36,195 nt of DNA from Chitinispirillaceae bacterium. GTDB taxonomy: Bacteria > Fibrobacterota > Chitinivibrionia > Chitinivibrionales > Chitinispirillaceae. Numbering within the stretch: the first letter of the stretch is position 1; each line of letters begins with the position of its first letter. The notes under the pieces were generated by a model, which saw only the letters and a program-made list of their open reading frames with translations, was not told where the DNA came from and did no database searches. The position numbers and the translations under genes were made by a program. The stretch is from positions 1 to 36,195 of the forward strand of contig JAFGIN010000088.1 in NCBI GenBank assembly GCA_016929595.1, read 5' to 3'. Below are positions 1 to 7,174 of the stretch, one piece after another.

Positions 1-377
1 CAGTTAACCGGAGAAATCATATACGGGTAATCATCAAAGCTGACCGGTGTTACTGCGTCGTGATACATGACAAAATATTAAAATAGGTACAGGTACATGT
101 TGTGTCAAGGTTTTGTAGAGAGGCGAAGACGGAATGCGGAAGATTGTTGCTTTTCTTGATATAATGTGCATGTTTCATCGGGGAGGCAGTAATTATATCG
201 GTATCGGAAAATTTTTGTAATTCAGAATCGATACCGATACCGATACCGACAGCGACCCCGATTGAAAAGGTCCGGGTATCATCTGAAATATCTCATTTCG
301 GCAGTGGACGCTCATTGTCTGAACTGTGATTCTTGTGATTTGTGTGAAATACATGATCTAAGAAATGTGAAAGGTAG
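1..377 (+). repeat. Long direct repeat, copy 1, with hairpin core (copy A)
   Basis: Bases 1–120 are nearly identical to 4909–5027. After a more variable stretch the match resumes at about 153–345, matching about 5096–5280. The copy may extend left of the window. The core is an inverted repeat: ATCGGTATCGG at 197–207 pairs with CCGATACCGAT at 234–244 across a 26-base loop. The hairpin part recurs at 560–788 and 10281–10420. A TATAAT box at 159–164 opens the hairpin unit. I see no conserved reading frame across copies, so this is probably a non-coding dispersed element. Confidence 0.85.
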
Positions 378-434
378 CTATTTTGTGTAAAATGGGGTTC
401 TGCAATTTAACCTTGCGAAGGCACACGCATCATG

Positions 435-484
435 GTGTGGGATCACCGATACTGCGGCGTCCCACTGATCTTGCAAACCCACAC
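435..484. repeat. GTGTGGG…CCCACAC dispersed inverted repeat, copy 1
   Basis: GTGTGGG at 435–441 and CCCACAC at 478–484 form a 7-bp stem. The inner sequence after GTGTGGGATCAC is closely similar to 13388–13438, which has the same arms. This 50-base element therefore occurs twice in the window, both times in non-coding DNA. Its role is unknown; it may be a small palindromic intergenic repeat or a structured RNA element. Confidence 0.6.
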
Positions 485-559
485 CTTCTCGCTCTGCGAA
501 CCATATTTATAAGGAAAAGACAATGGGACAGTTCCTGGATTTATTGAAAATAATTCCTT

Positions 560-788
560 ATATATAATGTACAGGTTTCATTTCGGGCCGGAATTGATAT
601 CGGAATCGCAAAATTTTAGTAATTCATGGACGATACCGATTCTGATACCGACAGCGACCCCGATAATTACTATTAAAAAATACCGTGTATCATTTGAATG
701 TTCTCATTTTGGCGGTAGTCACGCACATTGCCTAAAATGCGATTCTTGTGATTTGTGTGAAATACATGATAAGAAATGCGAAAGGTAG
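560..788 (+). repeat. Dispersed hairpin repeat, copy B
   Basis: This is the second copy of the unit at 153–377. Its stem is ATCGGAATCG at 599–608 with CGATTCTGAT at 637–646. Relative to copy A the T-to-A change in the left arm is matched by an A-to-T change in the right arm, and one pair becomes G·U. The downstream part ends in the same motif (GATTCTTGTGATTTGTGTG, 741–759) as copy A. An open frame of 73 codons crosses it but is not kept in copies A and D. The spacer 789–848 shows nothing else. Confidence 0.8.
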
Positions 789-848
789 TTAGCTCGTGTA
801 AACAGACATTATACAATTACGATCTTAAAACCAATTATCATAAATGTT

Positions 849-2081
849 TTATACCGTTATCGAATTGATAACTTTATAAGGTAAACCACCTGAAGTCGTA
901 ATTACATCGCTTTCGATTTTTACAGTTTGGACAAAAATAAACTCTGATTCAAAACGATCTGTATTAATTACTGGTTTAAGTTTTCCGTCTTTTTCATTTA
1001 TAAGTTTGGTAATTGCATATTTAAAATCATCAACGAATCGCTCAATAACAAAAATTATTCTCTTGTCGTCCGGACTTAATCCCTTGTTGAGATGGTATTT
1101 TCGTGGACAATTACTCGTTGTTTCTGATGTAAGTGCAATATCCCCTGTTGGTCTGAATTGGTGAATGAGACTATTTCTAATACCTTTTATAGCATTCTTA
1201 ATCTTTGAATTTTTATAATTATCCGAAAAAAGGTTATCAATCGCACAAGTAATTCTACTTGAAGAGACACCAATTGCTCCAAGCTCTTTTTGATCAAAGA
1301 AAGAACCGAGTAACTCCAGCCCGCTGCACAATAAAATAAATGCATAGTAATCCATTCCATTTTGAACCATTTTATACAGATCATTTACCAGATTATTATT
1401 AAGAAAATCAAGAATGCTTTTTTTCTGGTTATTGGGGTAAGAAATTTCCGGAGATTCGTTAACCAACAAACTCTCAGGAATAAAATCCTTACTATTCTCA
1501 AAGGGGATATCTGCGGGATATGAAGGTAATGCCAATACTTGTTGTAATAGTTCAGGTTCCTGCGATAGCTTCTTTTTTAAACCGGTTTTTTGTTCTATTT
1601 TTTGCAAATCTTCAGGGTTGCATTTTCTCAATAATTCTTCAAATGTCAGTTTATCTTTAACTGTAAAAAATGATTCCATTTTTGAAAAATATACTATACC
1701 TGTTTTTCCACCTTTTACCAGGTTTGCGAGATTATTGATAGTTCCGGCACTCTTGCCATCCCAGATCAAAAAACCATAATCCGCATCTTCTGCCATCTGT
1801 TCATCTTTAAGCATGTAAAATTTGCGCCCGTTCACTTTGGGCGGAACTTCAATATGTATAGTTGCCCATTTCCCGACATTATTCCTGCATGTTTCACCAG
1901 AACAATAGACATTAACATTTTTATAATTTTTATTTTTTAATTCAGTCTGTATGTTTTTGTCAACCCCGTCAGCATCACCGATCAGTATCTGATATTCTTT
2001 ATCCATTATGTTATTCAGTCGCTCAAGCACCTGTTTGTTCAAGGTTTTGATAGATATGGAGCCGCTGATAAAAATTTTCAT
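849..2081 (-). CDS. SLOG-like nucleotide-sensor domain fused to HEPN-like domain
   Basis: This 410-residue protein has an N-terminal Rossmann-like part (about 1–130) resembling the SLOG/YspA group: an ISGS start, GDADGVD at 35–41, and DGKSAGT at 108–114. SLOG domains bind or process nucleotide-derived ligands, often in bacterial conflict systems. A linker of about 80 residues precedes a helical domain (about 215–365) with RNSLIH, giving R302-x4-H307. That spacing is the catalytic signature of HEPN ribonucleases. The rest of the C-terminus is unassigned. The start is an ATG preceded by AGGAG nine bases upstream. It overlaps the upstream phosphoribosyltransferase stop by one base (TAATG), so the two were probably translated together. 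A sense-and-degrade defence or toxin role is inference; the HEPN assignment rests mainly on one motif. Confidence 0.55.
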   Translation of the reverse strand: MKIFISGSISIKTLNKQVLERLNNIMDKEYQILIGDADGVDKNIQTELKNKNYKNVNVYCSGETCRNNVGKWATIHIEVPPKVNGRKFYMLKDEQMAEDADYGFLIWDGKSAGTINNLANLVKGGKTGIVYFSKMESFFTVKDKLTFEELLRKCNPEDLQKIEQKTGLKKKLSQEPELLQQVLALPSYPADIPFENSKDFIPESLLVNESPEISYPNNQKKSILDFLNNNLVNDLYKMVQNGMDYYAFILLCSGLELLGSFFDQKELGAIGVSSSRITCAIDNLFSDNYKNSKIKNAIKGIRNSLIHQFRPTGDIALTSETTSNCPRKYHLNKGLSPDDKRIIFVIERFVDDFKYAITKLINEKDGKLKPVINTDRFESEFIFVQTVKIESDVITTSGGLPYKVINSITV

Positions 2082-2299
2082 TACCTGTTACTCCTGGTCT
2101 TGGTTAATGTAAGGACACAAACAGTTCCTACATGGGCTTCAGAATACAACAAGTCTGTTGCCACCTCTAATGTTGCACCAGACCGGTAGAGATCATCAAT
2201 TAAAAGAACACGCTTATTAGAAAGATCATATCCAGGATTAAAAAACATTGCATTCAGGAGTACTGAAGATGAACTGTCTTCCGAAAACAACTGCTGAGA
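2081..2299 (-). pseudogene. Phosphoribosyltransferase C-terminal fragment (ComF-like)
   Basis: About 70 codons remain of what should be a protein of roughly 180–250 residues. The visible core is RVLLIDDLYRSGATL, the PRPP-binding loop of type I phosphoribosyltransferases, which bind PRPP and move its phosphoribosyl group. The open frame begins directly after a TAG at 2300–2302, which is the stop codon of the neighbouring beta-barrel gene. There is no ATG; the only possible start is a TTG at 2288–2290 without a convincing ribosome-binding site. The N-terminal half is therefore missing and the junction looks like a recombination scar. The 3' end is intact and overlaps the SLOG/HEPN gene by one base. 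Confidence 0.7.
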
Positions 2300-2659
2300 C
2301 TAAACCTGTATGATTTTGATAAAAATAAAAAGATCATTATTAAATGCATATTTCAAGCCTATACCAGTTCTAAAAACTTTTTTTTCATATAAAATATCTA
2401 AACCGCCAATGTGCGATGTTTTATTATCTCCAATTTGTCTTTCTTGAAAATGTAAAAACGATAACAAGAAAAAATATTCGATTGAAGTTTTATTCTGATT
2501 AATGCCAATACCAGTATTTAAAGAATACCCAAACTGTATTTCAGCATTTTGTAGCATTGTCTCAAAACCTGCACCTGCTTGCAAAGATAATGAAAACAAA
2601 GGAGTTACTAATCCAAACAAAACAAAAGATAATAATAAATGTAGTTTTATCATTTGCAT
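2300..2659 (-). CDS. Small secreted beta-barrel-like protein, perhaps truncated
   Basis: The likely start is the ATG at 2657–2659 or 2651–2653, since the hydrophobic segment (LHLLLSFVLFGLVTPLFSLS) follows at once; a longer frame to 2725 would prepend a hydrophilic stretch that lies in a hairpin. After the signal peptide come alternating strands such as AEIQFGYSLNTGIGI and TSIEYFFLLSFLHF, typical of small outer-membrane barrels. At about 120 residues it is short for such a protein and ends in IIQV, not the usual terminal aromatic residue. Together with the fusion of its stop codon to a broken phosphoribosyltransferase, this suggests that its 3' end was replaced. The function is unknown. Confidence 0.5.
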   Translation of the reverse strand: MQMIKLHLLLSFVLFGLVTPLFSLSLQAGAGFETMLQNAEIQFGYSLNTGIGINQNKTSIEYFFLLSFLHFQERQIGDNKTSHIGGLDILYEKKVFRTGIGLKYAFNNDLFIFIKIIQV

Positions 2660-2690
2660 GTAAGGACTTTTCCTGCAGCTTCTACGGGTT

Positions 2691-2734
2691 GCGCAACGGT
2701 TGCCGTTTGGCTTTTCAAGTGGCAAACCTTGCTC
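2691..2734. repeat. Imperfect bulged hairpin, attC-like half
   Basis: GCGCAACGGTTGCC (2691–2704) pairs with GGCAAACCTTGCTC (2721–2734) along about 12 positions with two extra bases and one mismatch. Such extrahelical bases are typical of integron attC stems. The outer boxes are weak, though: CTATAAC read on the minus strand at 2739–2745 only partly fits RYYYAAC, and no clear GTTRRRY partner follows. It lies between two minus-strand genes. It could be a damaged cassette site or simply a terminator for the gene upstream. Confidence 0.3.
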
Positions 2735-2830
2735 TGTTATAGGCTTTTAATAAGGGGGCTTCCTGTTTTTTGAATTTTACATTTCATATTTCACTTATTT
2801 TAGTTTCTGTAATTATTCCATTCAGGTGTT

Positions 2831-3499
2831 TTAAAAAAGAAAACCCAAAGATATAACATTATGGAAATTAAGATAGTAAATAGTAATATTATCCGACTGG
2901 TTTTTATAAATGTCTGTTAGCGTTCTTGTAATACTGCTTCTTAAGCCGATTTTATACTTATCCCTGATTATATACCCTAATCCAATCCCACCGACGAAGC
3001 TCAATACAAATGAATTAACTTGTTCATTACGGGATGTGATTTCTATCTCTCCGAAATAGTTTGTCCACTCATTTATATAAAATTCACCACTAACTCCTAA
3101 TCTGCCATCCAAGAGAATGTTATTTAACCTATGGTGAACAATCGGAGAAATTTCTAACGAAATAAAGTTCATTTCTTTCTCATATTTGACTTCATCTCCA
3201 GGGTAGGGAAATCCATTAATTTCTTCTATTTCCAGAATCGATTCAGAAATAGATCTCTTTGAGTACTGCAGACCCGAATGTATACCTAAAAATTTTATTA
3301 AATTCTTTTGAAATGTTATTTCAATCGGATTTAGTACATTAACTTTCTGGTATTTAACACTGTTTTCGTGCCATGGCTTATACATTGAAGTATTTATACC
3401 AACTGCAATTCCAATTTCATCTGCTATAGTATTTATTATAAACAAATTCATTATTATAACAATGAAACCAATTTGTCTGGAAAAGTTTAATTTTTTCAT
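2831..3499 (-). CDS. Outer-membrane beta-barrel protein (PorT-like fold)
   Basis: The 222-residue product has a short basic N-terminus and a hydrophobic signal segment (about 10–26). A series of amphipathic strands with alternating hydrophobic residues follows, and the protein ends in SLGFLF, the aromatic-terminated last strand expected of outer-membrane barrels recognised by the BAM machinery. The size fits the eight-stranded 'outer membrane protein beta-barrel' families common in the FCB group. GGA lies about 10 bases before the ATG. Its neighbours are short orphan genes on the same strand rather than an operon with a clear theme. The specific function is unknown. Confidence 0.65.
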   Translation of the reverse strand: MKKLNFSRQIGFIVIIMNLFIINTIADEIGIAVGINTSMYKPWHENSVKYQKVNVLNPIEITFQKNLIKFLGIHSGLQYSKRSISESILEIEEINGFPYPGDEVKYEKEMNFISLEISPIVHHRLNNILLDGRLGVSGEFYINEWTNYFGEIEITSRNEQVNSFVLSFVGGIGLGYIIRDKYKIGLRSSITRTLTDIYKNQSDNITIYYLNFHNVISLGFLF

Positions 3500-3574
3500 G
3501 ATATTTTAATCCTTTTTTGAATGGGTTTGGTTTGTAATATATGTTATACTATCAATAATCTTCTTTGTTTCTTC

Positions 3575-3591
3575 CGGCACACGATGTGCCG
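3575..3591. other. Short perfect hairpin upstream of the barrel gene
   Basis: CGGCACA (3575–3581), a CGA loop and TGTGCCG (3585–3591) form a 7-bp stem about 75 bases upstream of the ATG at 3499. It could be a regulatory stem in the leader of that gene, a terminator for anything transcribed from above, or part of a recombination site. No long T run follows on either strand. Confidence 0.35.
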
Positions 3592-3743
3592 TTCTAGCCC
3601 CCGCAGTAAATAGCCTTTAATTGGGTTGTAGAAAAACCCCATGCTTGTGAAAATGCATTGGGTATGTCAATCATACATTTCGATTCCGTTCAAATTGCAC
3701 CAATTACTTCTTGCGAAACACGTAGAAAAGGATTTTTTTACAG

Positions 3744-3849
3744 TTTCAACGGCCCCGCCCACAGCCGAAGTGTGGTAGTAAAGCGGTGTGCTCGCCGGTT
3801 TACTTACACATTTTGGCTTGGGCGTGTAGTGGATCGTTGCTGGTTGGGC
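3744..3849 (-). repeat. Candidate integron attC site
   Basis: Read on the minus strand, the site begins GCCCAAC (3849–3843, fits RYYYAAC) and ends GTTGAAA (3750–3744, fits GTTRRRY except the last base). Between them lies a long imperfect palindrome: GCCCACAGCC at 3757–3766 with GGCTTGGGC at 3815–3823 (one bulged C), and 3767–3782 with 3799–3814 (12 of 16 positions pair). A length of 106 bases is in the known attC range of about 57–141. The boxes pair only over the conserved GTT/AAC core, as expected within an array. No integrase gene is in the window. Confidence 0.45.
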
Positions 3850-4660
3850 TCTATTACCCCCCCCCCCGCTCTTACTCTTTCCAAACATTTTTTTCCTGAA
3901 CCACATTAATTGATTTTTTTTAATATTAATTGCCGGTACTCTTTTTTATACGACTTTAGAACATTTTATTTATTACCATTTCACACACATCCTTCATAGA
4001 CTTATCATTAAAAACATCAACTTTATATCCGTTAGTAATAATTTCAAAACAAGTATCATGAAAGCAAAAAATATAGTGTTTATCATCTTCAAATAAGGAG
4101 TCATTGTGGTTAGGATGTTTTCGATTCCGATTTAAAATATCCATAATCCAATCAGAATGTATAACTTCAAAAAACCGATATGATTTAAGCCCGAATTCAT
4201 AATATCTATGCCCAATTAATACTTCATCATTTGGCCAACCATCTATGATTTGACAGTAATTATTAAAACTAATACAAGCAATTCCTTTATCTCTTGCATT
4301 ATCTCTGACATTCACATATGTGCCGTCCCAATTTGGATCGGGCATATCTATATAAAACATTAAATACAATTTATATTCATTCTTAATTATATAAGGACAT
4401 GGTGCGCCACTATCCATTTTAACATTTAAATCAATTTCTTTTAAATATTGTTTTTTACTTGGGTCAAGCTTCATAAAATTATTTCTGAATGCATTTTTCT
4501 TTTCGCGATTAACATCTATATTTATTTCTTAATATTTTATATTTGACTTTCAATATTATGAGTTTTATTCTTTTTATATAATATTTTATTCTAATTTTTC
4601 TGGACCATATTTTCCTAAATCCTAATTTTTTCGCGGGGGTCCTATTTCTTTTCCGCCCAA
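3750..4660 (-). mobile_element. Candidate integron gene cassette
   Basis: On the minus strand the unit would start with TTGGGC (after the G at 4661), contain one gene (4474–3956) and end in the attC-like site. In real cassettes the first bases are complementary to the first box of the cassette's own attC, and here TTGGGC pairs exactly with GCCCAA at 3849–3844. The inverted match runs to 11 bases (GCTGGTTGGGC at 3839–3849 and its reverse complement at 4655–4665). A run of 11 C lies at 3857–3867. Without an integrase this would be an orphan cassette; small transposon terminal repeats are the main alternative. Confidence 0.4.
3956..4474 (-). CDS. Hypothetical protein of cassette-type orphan family
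   Basis: This 172-residue protein has no signal peptide or membrane segment and is rich in aromatic residues and histidine. The stretch from GHRYYEFGLKSYRFFEV, through HSDWIMDILNRNRKHP, to HYIFCFHDTCFEII resembles, from memory, a family of uncharacterised proteins found scattered in bacteria. I know no biochemical role for it. It is the only gene between the two attC-like boundaries. No clear ribosome-binding site precedes the ATG. The composition is AT-rich like the rest of this segment. Confidence 0.6.
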   Translation of the reverse strand: MKLDPSKKQYLKEIDLNVKMDSGAPCPYIIKNEYKLYLMFYIDMPDPNWDGTYVNVRDNARDKGIACISFNNYCQIIDGWPNDEVLIGHRYYEFGLKSYRFFEVIHSDWIMDILNRNRKHPNHNDSLFEDDKHYIFCFHDTCFEIITNGYKVDVFNDKSMKDVCEMVINKMF

Positions 4661-4908
4661 CCAGCTATGTCCACCAACGTTTTCAATTGCGAAGTAATTG
4701 AAAACGTTCAAACCATAAATTTCAAACAGTTCGCTATTGCTTCATTTACCACCATCTGGTCCACACATCTTCGGACCATCCCTTGAAAAACCAGAACGCA
4801 TTCAAAAAAATCAGACCTGCAAATTGTAGCTACCGTCTTTTTCAAATTACGACAACTTTTATTGCTGAACATTCATGACCCTATACGGCTGTGATGTCTG
4901 CGTGCATG
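4475..4908. other. Gene-free AT-rich stretch with inverted repeats
   Basis: I see no gene here. It contains the second cassette boundary (GCCCAACCAGC, 4655–4665) and a perfect inverted repeat: the 13-base arms at 4676–4688 and 4696–4708 (AACGTTTTCAATT and its complement) flank a 7-base loop. A smaller stem, TGGTCC at 4757–4762 with GGACCA at 4773–4778, follows. The 4676–4708 hairpin has no T tail, so it is more likely a structural or recombination feature than a terminator. Confidence 0.5.
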
Positions 4909-5290
4909 CAGTTAACCGGAGAAATCATATACGGGTATCATCAAAGCTGACCGGTGTTACTGCGCTGAGATACATGACAAAATATTAAAATAGGTACAGG
5001 TACATGTTGTGTCAAGGCTTTGTAGAAGAAGCGGTGAGGGGAAGATGCGAAGACGGGATGGTGCGAGGATGAGTGAATGCGGAAGAAAGTTGTTTTTCAT
5101 GATATAATGCACAGGTTTCATTGCGGAGCTGGAATTATATCGGTATCGGAAAATTTTTGTAATTCAGAATCGATTCCGATACCGATACCGACAGCGCCCC
5201 CGATTGAAAAGGCCCGGGTATCATCTAAAAAATCTCATTTCGGCAGTGGTCGCTCATTGTCTGAACTGTGATTTGTGTGATGTTAACTCC
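4909..5290 (+). repeat. Long direct repeat, copy 2, with hairpin core (copy C)
   Basis: This copy repeats the window's first 377 bases in the same orientation, with small indels, mainly around 5025–5095. The hairpin arms are ATCGGTATCGG at 5139–5149 and CCGATACCGAT at 5176–5186. A TATAAT box at 5103–5108 begins the unit. Together with copy 1 it brackets the AT-rich accessory block, an arrangement from which recombination could delete or duplicate the block. Confidence 0.85.
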
Positions 5291-5311
5291 CAACGATGTT
5301 TGAATAAAAAC

Positions 5312-5331
5312 AACAGAGTTACGCCTCTGTT
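5312..5331. other. Short hairpin after repeat copy C
   Basis: AACAGAG (5312–5318) and CTCTGTT (5325–5331) form a 7-bp stem with a 6-base loop, followed by TTCC. It could be a weak terminator that separates the accessory block from the operon beginning at 5529. The remaining spacer up to 5528 shows no gene. Confidence 0.3.
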
Positions 5332-5528
5332 TTCCACCAATCATCAAAAAATTTTGGCTGCAGAATACTTGAAATGTAGTGAAAACAGAACACAATCCAT
5401 TCCAAACACTCCCCGTATTCATAAAAAATCAAAAACCTTGAGTAATATGCCGAAAATAACTTAGTTTTATACTGTTATTTCTGCTAAATTATTATGATCA
5501 GTACCTGATTTTTATTAAGGATGCAACG

Positions 5529-6353
5529 GTGAAAAAATATCTGACAGCTTTTACAGTTTTTATTTCTATTTTAAGCATAGGATGTGCCCGCCAACCAGTT
5601 ATTGTTGAAGAAGAGGATGTGCAGCCACAAAAAGCGGTAACTGTACGCAGTGATAATTTCGAACAGTACATTACTGAATCAACGGTTGCAGTTATTGAAT
5701 TCTTCTCAGAAAAATGCGCTGTATGTGCAAGCCTTGCATGGGCTATTGACAGTATAAGTACTATGTTTGGCGATTCAGTATTCGTAGGAGCAAATAACAC
5801 TGATAAAGATACGCTTTATAAAAAGTGTTCAGTACCGGTAGTGCCGACATATGTTTTTTATTACAAAGGTGAAGAAAAAACGCGTCGTTCATTCACAATC
5901 AATGATCCATACGCATTTGATACACTCGTTGAACTTCTTAACAGTACCATGGCAGGAATTTCCGATACAGGAGATACTTCAACACCGATCGATACAACTC
6001 CACCCGATTATCTAACACTTACTTATGAGACTTTTGATTCTGTAGTGATGCGTAATGGTACTACCGCCATGGTATTTTTCCTGTATTCAGGAGGTGCGCC
6101 ATGTATATATATGGATTCGATAATTCGTCAGTTTGCTCCTGCGTTTGAAAATCGGGCAGTTATCGCGAAAGTGGAAGCCTGGGATGAGATGGAACTTACA
6201 GACCGGTATTCTATCGATTTTGTACCTCAGTATCTCTTCTTTAAGGACAGCGTATATATGGAAAATTTGAAACTAACCGGTACTCAGCCCGGAGATATAC
6301 TGGTAAGCGTGCTGGAAGGCCTGCTTGGTCAAAATGAAGCAAGTGCACCATAA
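5529..6353 (+). CDS. Lipoprotein with two thioredoxin-fold domains
   Basis: The start is GTG at 5529, chosen because AAGGAT lies seven bases upstream and a signal sequence follows. LSIGC (lipobox, C19) predicts a membrane-anchored lipoprotein acting in the periplasm. The first thioredoxin domain (about 40–140) has CAVC (C63, C66) and the cis-proline region VVPT (P106), so it can probably form or break disulfides. The second (about 160–270) has GGAPC with only C192 and the matching FVPQY, so its redox site is reduced to one cysteine. A Ser/Thr/Asp/Pro-rich linker joins them. It is the first gene of a plus-strand run with two envelope proteins, and it may act on them. The next gene is cysteine-rich, which would suit a thiol oxidoreductase or reductase partner. 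Confidence 0.75.
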   Translation: MKKYLTAFTVFISILSIGCARQPVIVEEEDVQPQKAVTVRSDNFEQYITESTVAVIEFFSEKCAVCASLAWAIDSISTMFGDSVFVGANNTDKDTLYKKCSVPVVPTYVFYYKGEEKTRRSFTINDPYAFDTLVELLNSTMAGISDTGDTSTPIDTTPPDYLTLTYETFDSVVMRNGTTAMVFFLYSGGAPCIYMDSIIRQFAPAFENRAVIAKVEAWDEMELTDRYSIDFVPQYLFFKDSVYMENLKLTGTQPGDILVSVLEGLLGQNEASAP

Positions 6354-6444
6354 AAATCGTACTTTTGTCATCATTATAAACAAACACGTTCCAGTTTTGT
6401 ATTGAGCATTTGAAATTGTAATCAGGTTGAATGGAGGACTTTTA

Positions 6445-7173
6445 ATGGATATTTGTTGTTCACATGTAAGAAACATGCTTTTTTTACTTATATCGGTGGT
6501 ACTCGTTTCCTTTGGTTCTGATGTTCGAAGCTCACAGGCAGAATTTGAAAGATGTGAATCTACAATGGAACGGGTTCGTCGCGGATTTACCCGATATGAA
6601 GAAACGATTCGCCGGTTAAAAGACCGTGCAGAAAAACAATCCTCAGGTGTAAATGTCGAATCACCCCAGAAAATAACGAAAATGGAAAACGAGTTAGAAT
6701 ACATTCGCGGAAGTATCGATCGTGCCGCAGGACAAGCTGTCAAAATACGTTCCGATATTTCCAATATTAAAGGCCCAACCTGTCCCTCCTGCCTGTCTTC
6801 CAGCATAAATATGTTTTGCCGTAATAGTGAGCGGCTTCTTACAGAGATAGAGGAACACCAGTATGCAGCAGCAACTCTTGAAGAACGACTGAGAAGTTCC
6901 GAAATATCCAAAACTGCATCAGGTAGTGCACCTGTAACAACTGATACCTGGAAAAAACAACGCGCAGTAATAGACTCTCTTCTATCTGAGCATCGGAAAG
7001 GACTTGATTCATGTACCAGAGAGGCCGGAATATCACTCTGGAAACAGTGTACAATAAATCTTAATGCAGCAGACAGCCTGCACAAGACCGGAGCGACACA
7101 ACGACGTGACCAGGCTATCAGGATGGTAGAAATTCTTCTTCCAAAAGCAATTAAAACGTGTTGCGGAGAGTGA
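6445..7173 (+). CDS. Periplasmic coiled-coil protein with conserved cysteines
   Basis: I chose ATG 6445 because GGAGG ends seven bases upstream; an in-frame TTG at 6427 has no such site. The 242-residue product begins with a hydrophobic export segment (MLFLLISVVLVSF). Long charged helices typical of coiled coil follow (about 30–160 and 180–230). Cysteines are frequent, including a CPSC pair near the middle (PTCPSCLSS) and CC near the end, so disulfides are likely. It is one base from the next gene (TGA then ATG), so the two are surely co-transcribed. I do not recognise the family. A structural or scaffold role in the envelope, maintained by the thioredoxin-like lipoprotein upstream, is inference. 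Confidence 0.65.
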   Translation: MDICCSHVRNMLFLLISVVLVSFGSDVRSSQAEFERCESTMERVRRGFTRYEETIRRLKDRAEKQSSGVNVESPQKITKMENELEYIRGSIDRAAGQAVKIRSDISNIKGPTCPSCLSSSINMFCRNSERLLTEIEEHQYAAATLEERLRSSEISKTASGSAPVTTDTWKKQRAVIDSLLSEHRKGLDSCTREAGISLWKQCTINLNAADSLHKTGATQRRDQAIRMVEILLPKAIKTCCGE

Positions 7174-7174
7174 T

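Noticed and set aside
197-250. Short tandem ACCGAT units taken as a CRISPR or satellite
   Set aside because: Units are 6 bases without spacers and form the right arm of a hairpin; not a CRISPR array.
567-788. Open frame of 73 codons inside repeat copy B
   Set aside because: Part of the dispersed repeat; copies A and D interrupt the frame, and the sequence changes follow stem pairing.
3857-3867. Run of 11 C as a phase-variable tract
   Set aside because: It lies outside any supported reading frame and outside a clear promoter; possible length errors in assembly.
3658-3909. Open frames on both strands over the attC-like site
   Set aside because: They coincide with a long imperfect palindrome and have odd composition; no start signal.
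5077-5464. Two short open frames across repeat copy C
   Set aside because: They cross the repeat and its flank, lack ribosome-binding sites, and do not match between copies as proteins.
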